Origin: JAFDZW01 sp964404255
GTDB taxonomy: Bacteria; Bacteroidota; Ignavibacteria; Palsa-1295
Direction: 5' to 3'
Length of the DNA stretch: 64,000 nucleotides
Assembly (NCBI GenBank): GCA_964404255.1
Contig: CAYOJJ010000007.1
Coordinates: 82,427-146,426, forward strand
Positions 45,665 through 55,800 of this stretch are shown in pieces. The position numbers and the translations under genes are program-made. The notes beneath the pieces were generated by a model. It saw only the letters and a list, made by a program, of their open reading frames with translations. It did no database searches and was not told the origin of the DNA. Within the stretch, counting starts at the first letter, position 1. Each line of letters starts with the position of its first letter.

Positions 45665-46120
45665 TTAGTTTACAGAGATACCATTAATCGGGATCTCACG
45701 CTCTTTCGGTTTTGCCGGTTCTTTCTTCGGCACGGTGATCTCGAGGATACCATTCTCGAACGAAGCTTTTACGGCTTCGTCGTTAATGTTCTCCGGAAGG
45801 GTGAACTGGCGCACGAACTGGCCGTAGCGGCGTTCGATGCGGTGGTAGTTGCGGCCTTCCTGTTTGGCTTCCTGCTTTTTCTCACCACGGATGGTAAGCA
45901 TACCGTCGGTAACGGTGATCTTGACATCTTCTTTTGCTAAGCCCGGAAGCTCGGCATGCACATAAATGTTTGTGGGATCTTCCGAGATATTTACGCGGGG
46001 GACATAGGAGCCAGCCGGTAACGTTGCTTCAACATCACGGGTAGCGTCTTCAAAAAAATGACGGAAGTAGCGAGGTAACATCTCGAATTCCGCACGGGGT
46101 CTGGTTATGATCTTTGTCAT
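45665..46120 (-). CDS. Small heat-shock protein, Hsp20/alpha-crystallin family
   Basis: A 151-residue holdase chaperone. The alpha-crystallin domain runs from about residue 42 to 135: PRVNISEDPTNIYVHAELPG, VKITVTDGMLTIRGEKKQ, YHRIERRYGQFVRQFTLPE, and an AsFENGILEITVPK-like strand near 118-131. The tail KEREIPI contains the I-x-I/V-like anchor (IPINGI) used in oligomer assembly. Its nearness to dnaK on the same strand fits a stress-gene cluster, but a 165-bp gap separates it from the small membrane-protein gene. Confidence 0.94.
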   Translation of the reverse strand: MTKIITRPRAEFEMLPRYFRHFFEDATRDVEATLPAGSYVPRVNISEDPTNIYVHAELPGLAKEDVKITVTDGMLTIRGEKKQEAKQEGRNYHRIERRYGQFVRQFTLPENINDEAVKASFENGILEITVPKKEPAKPKEREIPINGISVN

Positions 46121-46291
46121 TGTGTTAGTAATAATTGTTAAACTTCTGAGAACCCTTATGTAAATTATCGTGCCAAACTCAAGAATGGCGATTACGGGTT
46201 GTTTTCCATGAGTGAGGATACGTTTCTAAATGTCAAACTGGCAAGCTATGACAGTACTTGCTGACAGAATTTCCAAATGCTGCCAAAAAGA

Positions 46292-46317
46292 AAAGGGTCC
46301 GGCTAACCGGACCCTTT
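46292..46317 (-). terminator. Terminator after array 2 gene A
   Basis: On the minus strand AGGGTCCGG pairs with CCGGACCCT around a TTAG loop and runs into TTTTCTTTTT. It lies 25 bp after the stop at 46342, closer than the other array terminators and without their AATGAGG lead-in. Confidence 0.85.
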
Positions 46318-46341
46318 CTAAAGGAAGATGGCTCTTACTTT

Positions 46342-49300
46342 TTATTTTGTCACTACGAAGGTCTTAGCAAGGGTAGTAGTACCACTCTGTAAGGTCAGCA
46401 CATAGGTGCCGCTCGAGAAGTCATTAGCTTCGAGGGTAACATTGTGCTCACCAGCCGAAACACGGCCATCAGAGATGATCTTAACTACTTTACCCGTGAG
46501 ATCGCTGACGCTTAAACGAACGGCAGCTTCGGTCGGGGTCGTGAAGGTAAAGACCGAATTGACCGTGAACGGATTCGGATGGTTCTGACCGAGCTTGAAG
46601 CCATCGGCTTCGCTACGGGTATCGACGCTCTCGGTGGTACTGCTCTGAGAGAGATTAACCGTAAGCGCAGCGGCACAAGCCGGAGCCGCATTCGGGAAGG
46701 TCAGCTGGGCCGAGTAGTTGGTGCTGATCTGCTTCGGATTGAAGGTCATGTTCACGGTCGTTGTGCCATTGGCCGAAGCATCAGCAACCGTACCGACAAC
46801 AGCGAAAACACCGTCATTCGGTGTTACCAGCGGAGTACCGGCCGTCCAGGCATAGTTACCCGGGGTGTTATCGATGGTAACCGTGAAGCTGGCATGTCCG
46901 TCGGATCCGGTCTGCGGGATCGTCGGAGCCGCCGCCGTAACAACGGCACAGGCACCCACGCCACTCATCGGCACAGTGATCGCAGCTAATTCCGGTGTGG
47001 ACGGAGTAACCGTCAGGTTAGCTGGCAGGGCCCCCATGGTCGTCGGAGCAAAGGTTACCATGAAATTCGTGGTTGCCTTCGGAGCAATGACAGCCGAGGT
47101 GGCCGGGGAAATGAGGCTATAGACCGTACCGTTTGGTAAGGAAGCGGTATAGCTGGTTGGTACATCACCGCAGTTGGTGATGGTGACGGTAGCGGTATCG
47201 ATGGTACCATCGAGAACAAGCTTATCCTTAAAGAGCGGTGACGGATCGGCAGTTGCACAGACGGTCCAGCCAAAGACATTGAGCGCACTCGTCGAGGTAA
47301 GGGATTTCCCGTTGCTTGTTCCGGTGATCGCCAGCGAAGCATTGCGTAAACCGGCAGCACTCGGGGTACCGCAGATCTGAGCGACTACCGAGCTATGGGC
47401 TTTGATGATAAACGGAGTCTTTATGCCCGAAAGGGTATAATCAGCGGCATTAGCGCCGGTAATACCAACCGAGGAGATCGTCAGATCGGCATCGCCGTTG
47501 TTGCGGATCGTATCCCACATACACACCGTCGTTCCGATGATCGTCGAATCGACAAATCCAGCGCCTTCAGCACCGTTGATCGATTGCGAGAGGGTACCAT
47601 AGGGAACACCCGTTCCATTGATGGTAATAGAGAAAGCACTTGCCGTATCTCTCGGAACAGATTCAAAGGTCTTCGGAATATTCGTGGTAAGAATAACCCG
47701 AGCCGCACGCGAACCCATCTGCTTCGGCTTGAAGCAAATATTCAATGTTTTCGATTTATCCGGCGGAATGATCGTATCCGTACCAACTAATCCGGCATAG
47801 GTAAAATCACCGTCATTGCTATTCATGATATTTTTCAGAATGAGCAAGGTATCAGTACCAGGATTATTGATAGTAATTTCTTTGCAAATTTGGTCTCCCA
47901 ATGCAACGGAATCGAACTGCAACATACGCGGCGTGACGACAATATGCGGCAGGATACCGGTACCCCAGAGTGTGATCGGTAATACCGGATTATTGATCGA
48001 GTTATTGAGAATATTCATCGTCGCAATATGGCGGCCTTCTTTGGTCGGAGTATAACGGATGAATACGGAGTCGCTCTTATTACCCGGAATAGCCATCGAA
48101 GAAGGGTACTGCGCTACCGAAAACTCTCCCGCATCTGCACCGACAAATTGGAAGCCGGTAATATTAAGCGTCGGCAGGTTCGTAGAATTGATGATCACTC
48201 GGGCGACCATCGACTGGCCCAGTCGTACCTGTTTATTCTTAAAGAGTACATTGGTATCGACAGAGATAAGGGGAGCCAAACCAACACCTTGCAAACTAAG
48301 GGTCTGAACGCCGCTATCCGCGCCATTGGTCACAATCGTTAACGCGGCAGTACGGATACCATCGATCGTCGGTGAAAATTTTACAACGATCGAACGGGTA
48401 TCGTTAATACTGATCGAATCGGAAGGAGCCGGTACGGAAACAATACTGAAATCCGGATCACCGGTAATAGAAACAGATTTTACCGAAAGCATCGGCGGTC
48501 CATAGATAAGAGTACCAACATTCTGCACCGTAGCAGAATTATTAGCACTTGCACCAGTAACGACCGATCCGAAATTTACCAACTTAGGATAGGAAGAAAG
48601 CTGGATATTTGGTCCCGGCGGGCCTATACGATAATTGGTGCTTGGCGTCGATAACGTAGAACTGGTAATAGAGAGCTGTGCCCAGGAAGGAGAAGTGCTA
48701 CCGTTAAGACCAACACATTTCGTATAAGAAGAATACGAAGAATTGGTCATAGAAAAATTATTTTTCTCGTATCGCAAATCGATAGAATTTGCTCCCTCGT
48801 TGAGAATGACCTCGTAACTACAATTACCAAGTTCACCGGCATAATAGTTGGTAATTTGATACCATTCAACAATGAACTTACGATTCGGAGCCGAACCCTG
48901 AGTCATAGAATAGACACCGCTGGTATAGCTTGAATTGCCAGCTTGTAAGCCGGAGAATACGGCGATCGCATTCGGAAAATAGGTCGCCGGGTATCCTTGG
49001 CCGGTCATAATGGAATAGTAGTAACAATAATTGGATGTACTTGACCAATAATTGAAACTGAGCGAACCCATGTGGGCATACATGGTATTACCAGCGCTAT
49101 AATTGATATCGTCATAATTAAAGGCGAATGGTAGCGCGACATAGGTATTATAATCGGCATTCGTATAGTATGACTGGTACCCGATGCTGCCATTGGGTAG
49201 AAGTGCGCCGCCGCTACCAACGATTTCTATGAATTTGTCAGTAATGGGTTTGGCTACCATTTTATCGACACGAATAGCCCAAGAGGCTGATGTTCCAATA

Positions 49301-49356
49301 CATAGTAGTACCAATACAAGCAGCGCTTGTATTGAAATGAGGGATCTGTTTTTCAT
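46342..49356 (-). CDS. Secreted ASH-repeat protein with T9SS sorting domain, array 2 gene A
   Basis: 1,004 residues from the ATG at 49356, which begins signal peptide MKNRSLISIQALLVLVLLC; the frame is open to 49527 but that ATG lies inside the upstream terminator. An N-terminal lectin-like beta domain (about 30-250) contains APNSK-type sequence, here SAPNRKFIVEWYQI, and EVILNEGANSIDLRY. Roughly five ASH/choice-of-anchor D domains follow from ~270 (NFGSVVTGASANNSATVQ, then FDSVALGDQICKEITINNPG). The last ~85 residues form a type A T9SS sorting domain: KLGQNHPNPFTVNSVFTFTT, LSVSDLTGKVVKI, SSGTYVLTL. Its C-terminal ~350 codons are nucleotide-identical to those of gene C. Export through a type IX system and a surface role are inferred. 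Confidence 0.85.
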   Translation of the reverse strand: MKNRSLISIQALLVLVLLCIGTSASWAIRVDKMVAKPITDKFIEIVGSGGALLPNGSIGYQSYYTNADYNTYVALPFAFNYDDINYSAGNTMYAHMGSLSFNYWSSTSNYCYYYSIMTGQGYPATYFPNAIAVFSGLQAGNSSYTSGVYSMTQGSAPNRKFIVEWYQITNYYAGELGNCSYEVILNEGANSIDLRYEKNNFSMTNSSYSSYTKCVGLNGSTSPSWAQLSITSSTLSTPSTNYRIGPPGPNIQLSSYPKLVNFGSVVTGASANNSATVQNVGTLIYGPPMLSVKSVSITGDPDFSIVSVPAPSDSISINDTRSIVVKFSPTIDGIRTAALTIVTNGADSGVQTLSLQGVGLAPLISVDTNVLFKNKQVRLGQSMVARVIINSTNLPTLNITGFQFVGADAGEFSVAQYPSSMAIPGNKSDSVFIRYTPTKEGRHIATMNILNNSINNPVLPITLWGTGILPHIVVTPRMLQFDSVALGDQICKEITINNPGTDTLLILKNIMNSNDGDFTYAGLVGTDTIIPPDKSKTLNICFKPKQMGSRAARVILTTNIPKTFESVPRDTASAFSITINGTGVPYGTLSQSINGAEGAGFVDSTIIGTTVCMWDTIRNNGDADLTISSVGITGANAADYTLSGIKTPFIIKAHSSVVAQICGTPSAAGLRNASLAITGTSNGKSLTSTSALNVFGWTVCATADPSPLFKDKLVLDGTIDTATVTITNCGDVPTSYTASLPNGTVYSLISPATSAVIAPKATTNFMVTFAPTTMGALPANLTVTPSTPELAAITVPMSGVGACAVVTAAAPTIPQTGSDGHASFTVTIDNTPGNYAWTAGTPLVTPNDGVFAVVGTVADASANGTTTVNMTFNPKQISTNYSAQLTFPNAAPACAAALTVNLSQSSTTESVDTRSEADGFKLGQNHPNPFTVNSVFTFTTPTEAAVRLSVSDLTGKVVKIISDGRVSAGEHNVTLEANDFSSGTYVLTLQSGTTTLAKTFVVTK
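46355..47421. repeat. 1,067-bp identical direct repeat, copy in gene A
   Basis: Compared row by row with 52889-53955 (offset 6,534), this stretch shows no base difference over 1,067 bp. It begins four codons before the stop and ends inside the ASH region at the TPFII motif, where identity drops sharply. The intervening paralogue (gene B) is similar but not identical over the same region. Confidence 0.93.
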
Positions 49357-49460
49357 GAGGGTTTGTGACGTATGATTAAAAAACAAAGTCTTTCTAAATG
49401 AGAAAAAAAGACTTGGTTTCAAACAACAGGATTTTTTTGATACATATTTCCTGAATCTTA

Positions 49461-49490
49461 CAAATATAGTACATTTTTGTTGAATTTCCA
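49461..49490 (-). promoter_or_regulatory. TAnnTTTG promoter of array 2 gene A
   Basis: On the minus strand TATATTTG (49468-49461) matches the Bacteroidota -7 consensus TAnnTTTG, with TTG about 20 nt upstream (49491-49489). It lies between the upstream terminator (49499) and the ATG at 49356, giving a leader of about 95-100 nt. Confidence 0.65.
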
Positions 49491-49498
49491 AATAAAAA

Positions 49499-49520
49499 AG
49501 GGCATACTTGCGTATGCCCT
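49499..49520 (-). terminator. Terminator after array 2 gene B
   Basis: AGGGCATAC/GTATGCCCT around a four-base loop, followed on the minus strand by TTTTTT. The AATGAGGG lead-in just before it recurs at the other three upstream array hairpins. It lies 84 bp after the gene B stop. Confidence 0.85.
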
Positions 49521-49603
49521 CCCTCATTATAATATAAATTACCTCTGTGATTTATTTCATAGTGACCGTTAATTTTCCGGAAAATCCAGTTCTAATTTCC
49601 TCC

Positions 49604-52594
49604 TTACTTCGTGACAACGAAGGTCTTAGCGAGAGTGGTAGTACCGCTCTGCAAGGTAAGTACATAGGTACCACTGGCGAAGTCATTCGCTTCGAGGGTA
49701 ACACTATGCTCACCAGCCGAAACACGACCGTCGGAGATGATCTTTATCACCTTACCTGTAAGATCGCTAACCGTCAAACGAACAGCAGCCTCAGTCGGGG
49801 TGGTGAAGGTAAAGACCGAATTGACTGTGAACGGATTCGGATGGTTCTGGCCAAGTTTGAAGCCATTGGCTTCGCCACGGGTATCGACACTGGCGCTGGT
49901 GCTCGTCTGAGAAAGAACAACCACAACTGGGGGAGCGCAAGCCGGGCTTGCATTCGGGAAGGTCAACTGAGCCGAGTACGGCGTGTTGATCTGGGTCGGA
50001 TGGAAGTCCATCGTAAGGGTCGTCTGTCCACCAGCTGGAGCATCCGGGACCAATGCACTGGTAACGGTGAAGACACCATCATTCGGCGTAATGACCGGAG
50101 CACCAGCCGTCCAGGCATAAGTACCGGTAGCATTGTCAATGGTAACAGTAAAGCTGGCATGTCCATCGGCACCGGTCTGCGGGATCGTCGGAGTATTACC
50201 AACAGCCGAGGCGCAGCCACTGACACCGTTCATCGGAATGGTGATCGCAGCTAATTCCGGGGTAGACGGAGTAACCGTCAGGGTAGCCGGAAGCGGCCCC
50301 ACGGTTGTCGGAGCAAAGGTTACCATGAAGCTGGCAGTACCTTTGGGAGCAACGACAGCAGTAGTTGCCGGTGAAATGATGCTATAAACCGTACCGTTCG
50401 GTAAGGAAGCGGTGTAGCTCGTCGGTACATCACCGCAGTTGGTGATGGTAACGGTCTCGGTATCAACAGTGCCATCGAGGACGAGTTTATCCTTGAAGAG
50501 CGATGACGGATCGGCGGTTGCACAGACCGTCCAGCCAAAGACATTGAGCGCACTCGTCGAGGTAAGAGATTTCCCATTACTCGTTCCGGTGATAGCGAGC
50601 GAAGCATTGCGTAATCCGGCAGCACTCGGGGTACCGCAGATCTGAGCGATTACCGAGCTATGGGCTTTGATAATAAACGGAGTCTTGATACCAGAGAGGG
50701 TATAATCAGCCGCATTAGCACCGGTGATACTGACTGAAGAGATCGTCAGATCGGCATCGCCGTTATTGCGGATCGTATCCCACAGACAGATGGTCGTTCC
50801 GATGATCGTCGAATCATTAAAGCTAACACCTGTATTAAGCGATTGGGAAAGTAAACCGTATGGCACTCCGGTACCCGTGATACTTATGGCGATCGATCCG
50901 GCGGTATCTCTCGTCACAGGCTCGAAGGTCTTCGGGATATTTGTTGAAAGCTGTACTCGTGCAATACGGCTACCCATCTGCTTTGGCTTGAAGCAGATAT
51001 TTAACGTTTTCGATTTATCCGGCGGAATGATCGTATCGGTACCAACTAAGCCGGTGTAGGTGAAATCACCATCGTTACTTGTCATTATATTTTGGGTAAT
51101 GAGCAAGGTATCGGTACCGGGATTGGATATTGTTACTTCCTGGCAAATATTTTCTCCGATTCCAACTGAATCAAAATGGATGGTAGAAGGAGTGACAATA
51201 ATATGCGGTAATGTTCCTGTTCCCCATAACGTGATCGGTAATATTGGATTATTGATCGAGTTATTGAGGATATTCATTGTCGCTACATGCCGGCCTTCTT
51301 TCGTAGGAGTATATCGGATATAAACCGTGTCGCTTGTTCCTCCTGCTATATCCATCGAAGACGGATACCGTGATACCGAATATTCACCGGCATCTTCTCC
51401 AATGAATTCAAACCCCGTAATATGTAATGTAGGAATATTCGTTGAAGTAATAACGATCCTTGCATCTCGTGATCGCGCCATGGATGTCCGGGTATTCTTA
51501 AATATAATATTCGTATCTACCGAGATCAATGGTGCAAGTCCTATTCCTTGAATAGCGACACTTTGAGTACCGCTATCCATCCCATTGGAAACAACAGTAA
51601 GTGTTGCCGAGCGGGCGCCATCTCCTGTTGGCCGGAATTTAAAAGAAATGGTTCTGGAATCGCCGGTTGCAATCGAATCGGAAGAAAGAGGCGCTGAAAC
51701 GATAGAGAAATCCGGATCACCGGTAAGCGTAACATTCTTGATCGAAAGCTTCGATGGTCCGCGAGAATCGTCACCCACATTCGTCACGGTGATAGTATTT
51801 ACCGATTCATTACCGGTAATAACCGACCCGAAATTTATCGATTTAGGATTCGTTAAGTTTAACCCCAACTGAGCATTGGGTGGGATGTAGTAATAAATAA
51901 GGTAGTTCTTCGATGGAGTAACAATTGTCCCTGTTTGCAACGGCACCGATATAAACGTCGGGCTGGTACTACCATTCAATCCCGTACCTTTTTTATAAGA
52001 AGAGTACGAAGAATTGTTCATGGTGAAATTGAAGTCCTTGTAGAGGAATTCTATATTATTTGTCGTCTCATATAACCGCACCTGGTAGCTAGTATTTCCG
52101 AGAGATTGACTGGGGTAATCTCCCCACTTATACCATTCGATCGTCAGTACCCGGTTCGGAGCGGTCCCGGTTACAATATAGAGCCATCTACTGCTGCCAT
52201 CCGGCGCTGAAACCTGAAGCCCCATCAACGGAGCAATAATATTTGCGTAAGAAGAATTGCCGATATAGGTTTGATATGTTGGGTCTGGAGAACTACTGGC
52301 GTTCAGACTGATATGTCCTTGGCGGACATAGATCGTCGAACCACTGGCATGAAAAATATTGTCATATGTAAAGGCAAAAGGTAATGACATACTGACTGTC
52401 CGGTAATACACTGAAGAACCGAAGGTTGATAAGGTGACGGTTCCTGGTAGTCCGTTAATGCTGCTATAGGTTGCACTCGATGTGCCTACGGTTGCGGTAT
52501 TAATACGTTGAGCAAAGAGGGGATTCTGTAAACAACATAATGCTATCGCTAAGATAACACTTAATCGTACGGGGGAAAGAATGAGTGTTTTCAT
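49604..52594 (-). CDS. Secreted ASH-repeat protein with T9SS sorting domain, array 2 gene B
   Basis: 996 residues from the ATG at 52594 (signal peptide MKTLILSPVRLSVILAIALC); the frame extends to a TTG at 52690, inside the promoter, which is rejected. The layout matches gene A: N-terminal lectin-like beta domain to about residue 235 (TGTAPNRVLTIEWYKW, QVRLYETTNNIEFLY), ASH repeats (KSINFGSVITGNESVNTITV, FDSVGIGENICQEVTISNPG), then a T9SS type A sorting domain (KLGQNHPNPFTVNSVF, LTVSDLTGKVIKI, SGTYVLTLQSG). Its middle region is closer to gene A than to C or D, but its C-terminal third differs from the identical A/C pair. Leader and terminator are separate from its neighbours. Confidence 0.84.
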   Translation of the reverse strand: MKTLILSPVRLSVILAIALCCLQNPLFAQRINTATVGTSSATYSSINGLPGTVTLSTFGSSVYYRTVSMSLPFAFTYDNIFHASGSTIYVRQGHISLNASSSPDPTYQTYIGNSSYANIIAPLMGLQVSAPDGSSRWLYIVTGTAPNRVLTIEWYKWGDYPSQSLGNTSYQVRLYETTNNIEFLYKDFNFTMNNSSYSSYKKGTGLNGSTSPTFISVPLQTGTIVTPSKNYLIYYYIPPNAQLGLNLTNPKSINFGSVITGNESVNTITVTNVGDDSRGPSKLSIKNVTLTGDPDFSIVSAPLSSDSIATGDSRTISFKFRPTGDGARSATLTVVSNGMDSGTQSVAIQGIGLAPLISVDTNIIFKNTRTSMARSRDARIVITSTNIPTLHITGFEFIGEDAGEYSVSRYPSSMDIAGGTSDTVYIRYTPTKEGRHVATMNILNNSINNPILPITLWGTGTLPHIIVTPSTIHFDSVGIGENICQEVTISNPGTDTLLITQNIMTSNDGDFTYTGLVGTDTIIPPDKSKTLNICFKPKQMGSRIARVQLSTNIPKTFEPVTRDTAGSIAISITGTGVPYGLLSQSLNTGVSFNDSTIIGTTICLWDTIRNNGDADLTISSVSITGANAADYTLSGIKTPFIIKAHSSVIAQICGTPSAAGLRNASLAITGTSNGKSLTSTSALNVFGWTVCATADPSSLFKDKLVLDGTVDTETVTITNCGDVPTSYTASLPNGTVYSIISPATTAVVAPKGTASFMVTFAPTTVGPLPATLTVTPSTPELAAITIPMNGVSGCASAVGNTPTIPQTGADGHASFTVTIDNATGTYAWTAGAPVITPNDGVFTVTSALVPDAPAGGQTTLTMDFHPTQINTPYSAQLTFPNASPACAPPVVVVLSQTSTSASVDTRGEANGFKLGQNHPNPFTVNSVFTFTTPTEAAVRLTVSDLTGKVIKIISDGRVSAGEHSVTLEANDFASGTYVLTLQSGTTTLAKTFVVTK

Positions 52595-52662
52595 GAGGTA
52601 TGAAGTATGATTTATGAATACAAAAAAGATCTTTGGTATGAGTATCCCTTTCGTAGCAATTG

Positions 52663-52690
52663 CAAATATAATAAAATAATTTGGTTCCAA
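52663..52690 (-). promoter_or_regulatory. TAnnTTTG promoter of array 2 gene B
   Basis: On the minus strand TTG (52690-52688), then 17 nt, then TATATTTG (52670-52663). This is the best full match to the Bacteroidota -33/-7 promoter in the array, about 70 nt before the ATG at 52594. Confidence 0.72.
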
Positions 52691-52763
52691 TATAAATTAT
52701 TGGATGGCATATAATTTTTCTTTCGACCGCAGCTTTATGAGGACGACTTTCAGTAGTAAAAAA

Positions 52764-52790
52764 AGGGGTGTACCTGTATGATACACCCCT
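52764..52790 (-). terminator. Terminator after array 2 gene C
   Basis: AGGGGTGTA pairs with TACACCCCT around a nine-base loop, then TTTTTTT on the minus strand; the AATGAGGG lead-in is present. It lies 86 bp after the gene C stop. Confidence 0.84.
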
Positions 52791-52875
52791 CCCTCATTTG
52801 TATATTTAATTTACCTCTGTTTGTTGTCTCATAGTGATCTTCATTTCCGGAAAAATTCCAATTCTGATTTCCTCC

Positions 52876-55800
52876 TTACTTCGTGATAACGAAGGTCTTA
52901 GCAAGGGTAGTAGTACCACTCTGTAAGGTCAGCACATAGGTGCCGCTCGAGAAGTCATTAGCTTCGAGGGTAACATTGTGCTCACCAGCCGAAACACGGC
53001 CATCAGAGATGATCTTAACTACTTTACCCGTGAGATCGCTGACGCTTAAACGAACGGCAGCTTCGGTCGGGGTCGTGAAGGTAAAGACCGAATTGACCGT
53101 GAACGGATTCGGATGGTTCTGACCGAGCTTGAAGCCATCGGCTTCGCTACGGGTATCGACGCTCTCGGTGGTACTGCTCTGAGAGAGATTAACCGTAAGC
53201 GCAGCGGCACAAGCCGGAGCCGCATTCGGGAAGGTCAGCTGGGCCGAGTAGTTGGTGCTGATCTGCTTCGGATTGAAGGTCATGTTCACGGTCGTTGTGC
53301 CATTGGCCGAAGCATCAGCAACCGTACCGACAACAGCGAAAACACCGTCATTCGGTGTTACCAGCGGAGTACCGGCCGTCCAGGCATAGTTACCCGGGGT
53401 GTTATCGATGGTAACCGTGAAGCTGGCATGTCCGTCGGATCCGGTCTGCGGGATCGTCGGAGCCGCCGCCGTAACAACGGCACAGGCACCCACGCCACTC
53501 ATCGGCACAGTGATCGCAGCTAATTCCGGTGTGGACGGAGTAACCGTCAGGTTAGCTGGCAGGGCCCCCATGGTCGTCGGAGCAAAGGTTACCATGAAAT
53601 TCGTGGTTGCCTTCGGAGCAATGACAGCCGAGGTGGCCGGGGAAATGAGGCTATAGACCGTACCGTTTGGTAAGGAAGCGGTATAGCTGGTTGGTACATC
53701 ACCGCAGTTGGTGATGGTGACGGTAGCGGTATCGATGGTACCATCGAGAACAAGCTTATCCTTAAAGAGCGGTGACGGATCGGCAGTTGCACAGACGGTC
53801 CAGCCAAAGACATTGAGCGCACTCGTCGAGGTAAGGGATTTCCCGTTGCTTGTTCCGGTGATCGCCAGCGAAGCATTGCGTAAACCGGCAGCACTCGGGG
53901 TACCGCAGATCTGAGCGACTACCGAGCTATGGGCTTTGATGATAAACGGAGTCTTGAGTCCGCTGACCGTAAAGTCGGCCATGTTGCTGCCAGTGAGCAT
54001 TACCGAAGAGATGGTCATATCGGCATCGCCGTTATTACGGATGGTATCCCAGATACAGACGCTGGTACCAACGATGGTCGAATCGTTAAAGCCGGTTCCT
54101 TCGGCCCCGGAGATTGATTGCGAGAGCATGCCGACCGGTACACCATTACCGGTGATATTGATAGCGATCGTTCCGGCGGTATCTCGGCGGACCGATTCAA
54201 AGGTTGGGATGATATTAGTTTTTAATAAGAGTCGTGCTGCCCGGCTGCCATATTGTTTTGGCTTGAAGCAGATATTAATATCTCTGCTCTTATCCGGCGG
54301 GATAATGGTATCGGTACCGCTCAGGGTTGAAATAGTAAAATCACCATCGTTGCTTGAGACATAGTTCTTTAAGAGCAGCAAGGTATCGGTACCGGGATTC
54401 TTAATAGTAAGCGTTGTGCAATGTTCTTCGCCGAGATAGACAGAATCGAATGGAATGGTTACTCCCGGTGTAAGAGCAATATGCGGCAGTGTCGCAGTGC
54501 CGAATAGCGTTACATTGAGTACCGGGTTGTTAATAGAATTATTAAGAATATCTACGGAAGCAATATGCCTGCCTTCTTTGGTTGGAGTATAAGCGATCCA
54601 GACAGTATCCTGCTGACCAGCCGGTATCGGGTTTAATGTCGGGTATTTGGCAACCTGATACTCACTGCCATCGAGGCCATTGAAATTAAAACCAGTCCAG
54701 AATAACCCGGCACTACCAATAGACTTGATAATAATGGGCTGAAGCTGCGCCGTACCCATTTTAGTGATCGTGTTTTTGAACTTGATATTGGAGTCGATCG
54801 CAATAAGCGGAGCAAGACCGACACCTTTTAAGATGATGGATTGGGTCCCACTGTCGGTGCCGTTGCTTACAATAGTCATTACAGCCTGGCGCAATCCATC
54901 CTGAGTCGGTGCAAATTTCACTACAATATTATCGCTCTGCGAAGGATCGAGCGGGCCCGGGGTCGAAGCTACAGTAAAATCCGGATCGCCGGTGATGGTA
55001 ACTCTATTGAGTTTGAGCTGGCTTTCCGTGCCGACATGTGTTATGGTCACATTTTCATTATCAAAAGATCCGGTAGTGACCGATGGGAAATTCAGCGTTT
55101 TCGGAGTGCTCGAGAGATTGATATTGAATCTGCGCTGCGGCACAATAAACAAATAGTTAGTTGACGGAGTATAAGGATATCCACCATAATAATCTCCGGG
55201 GCTCGATACAATTCTATTATAGATAAATGGAGAAGTAGATTTGCCATTCAATCCAATACCAGCCAAATAATAGACGTAATACATATAGCAGCCATTACAG
55301 GAATAATTCAGGCCGATATTATTACTGGTTTCATAGAGTCTGATCTGCTGATTGACCCGGTAATTATAAGCATAGCCATAATAGTAATTCCAGGTATAGT
55401 TATACCATTCTACGCTCAACACGCGGTTTGGAGCAGTACCGGTTACATTATAAAAAATTCCGGCCGGTCCTCCATAATTGGCAGTGAACCCAGAGTAGTA
55501 GGAGCCCCAACCCATGATCATGTTGGCAAAACTGCTATTGCCAATGTCATTACCCCAATCGGCATTGCTGTTTATTCCACCAAAGACAAGTTTGCCGTCA
55601 TAGCGTACCTGGAGGGTAGAACCCGCCGGATAGTCAACGCTATCATAACTGAAGAGGAATGGAAGAGAAATCGTAGTGTAGTTATTATAGGCGAGGGTGT
55701 ACGATCCGGTCGAACTATATAATTGGGTAGTGCCGCCTGCACCTACAATAGTAGAATACCCCCCGTACACACTTTGAACTCCATAGTTACTGACGCGGCC

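Noticed and set aside
46121..46200. Sigma-54-like element (TTGGCACG) upstream of hsp20 on the minus strand
   Set aside because: The -12 part reads TTTAC rather than TTGC, and no activator gene is nearby. Probably chance.
49356..49527. Longer start for array 2 gene A, with an ATG at 49527 giving an MREG... N-terminus
   Set aside because: This ATG lies next to the hairpin of the upstream terminator (the AATGAGGGAGGG lead-in) and upstream of the promoter. The same ATGAGGGAGGG occurs at other array terminators without a gene. The ATG at 49356 gives a proper signal peptide.
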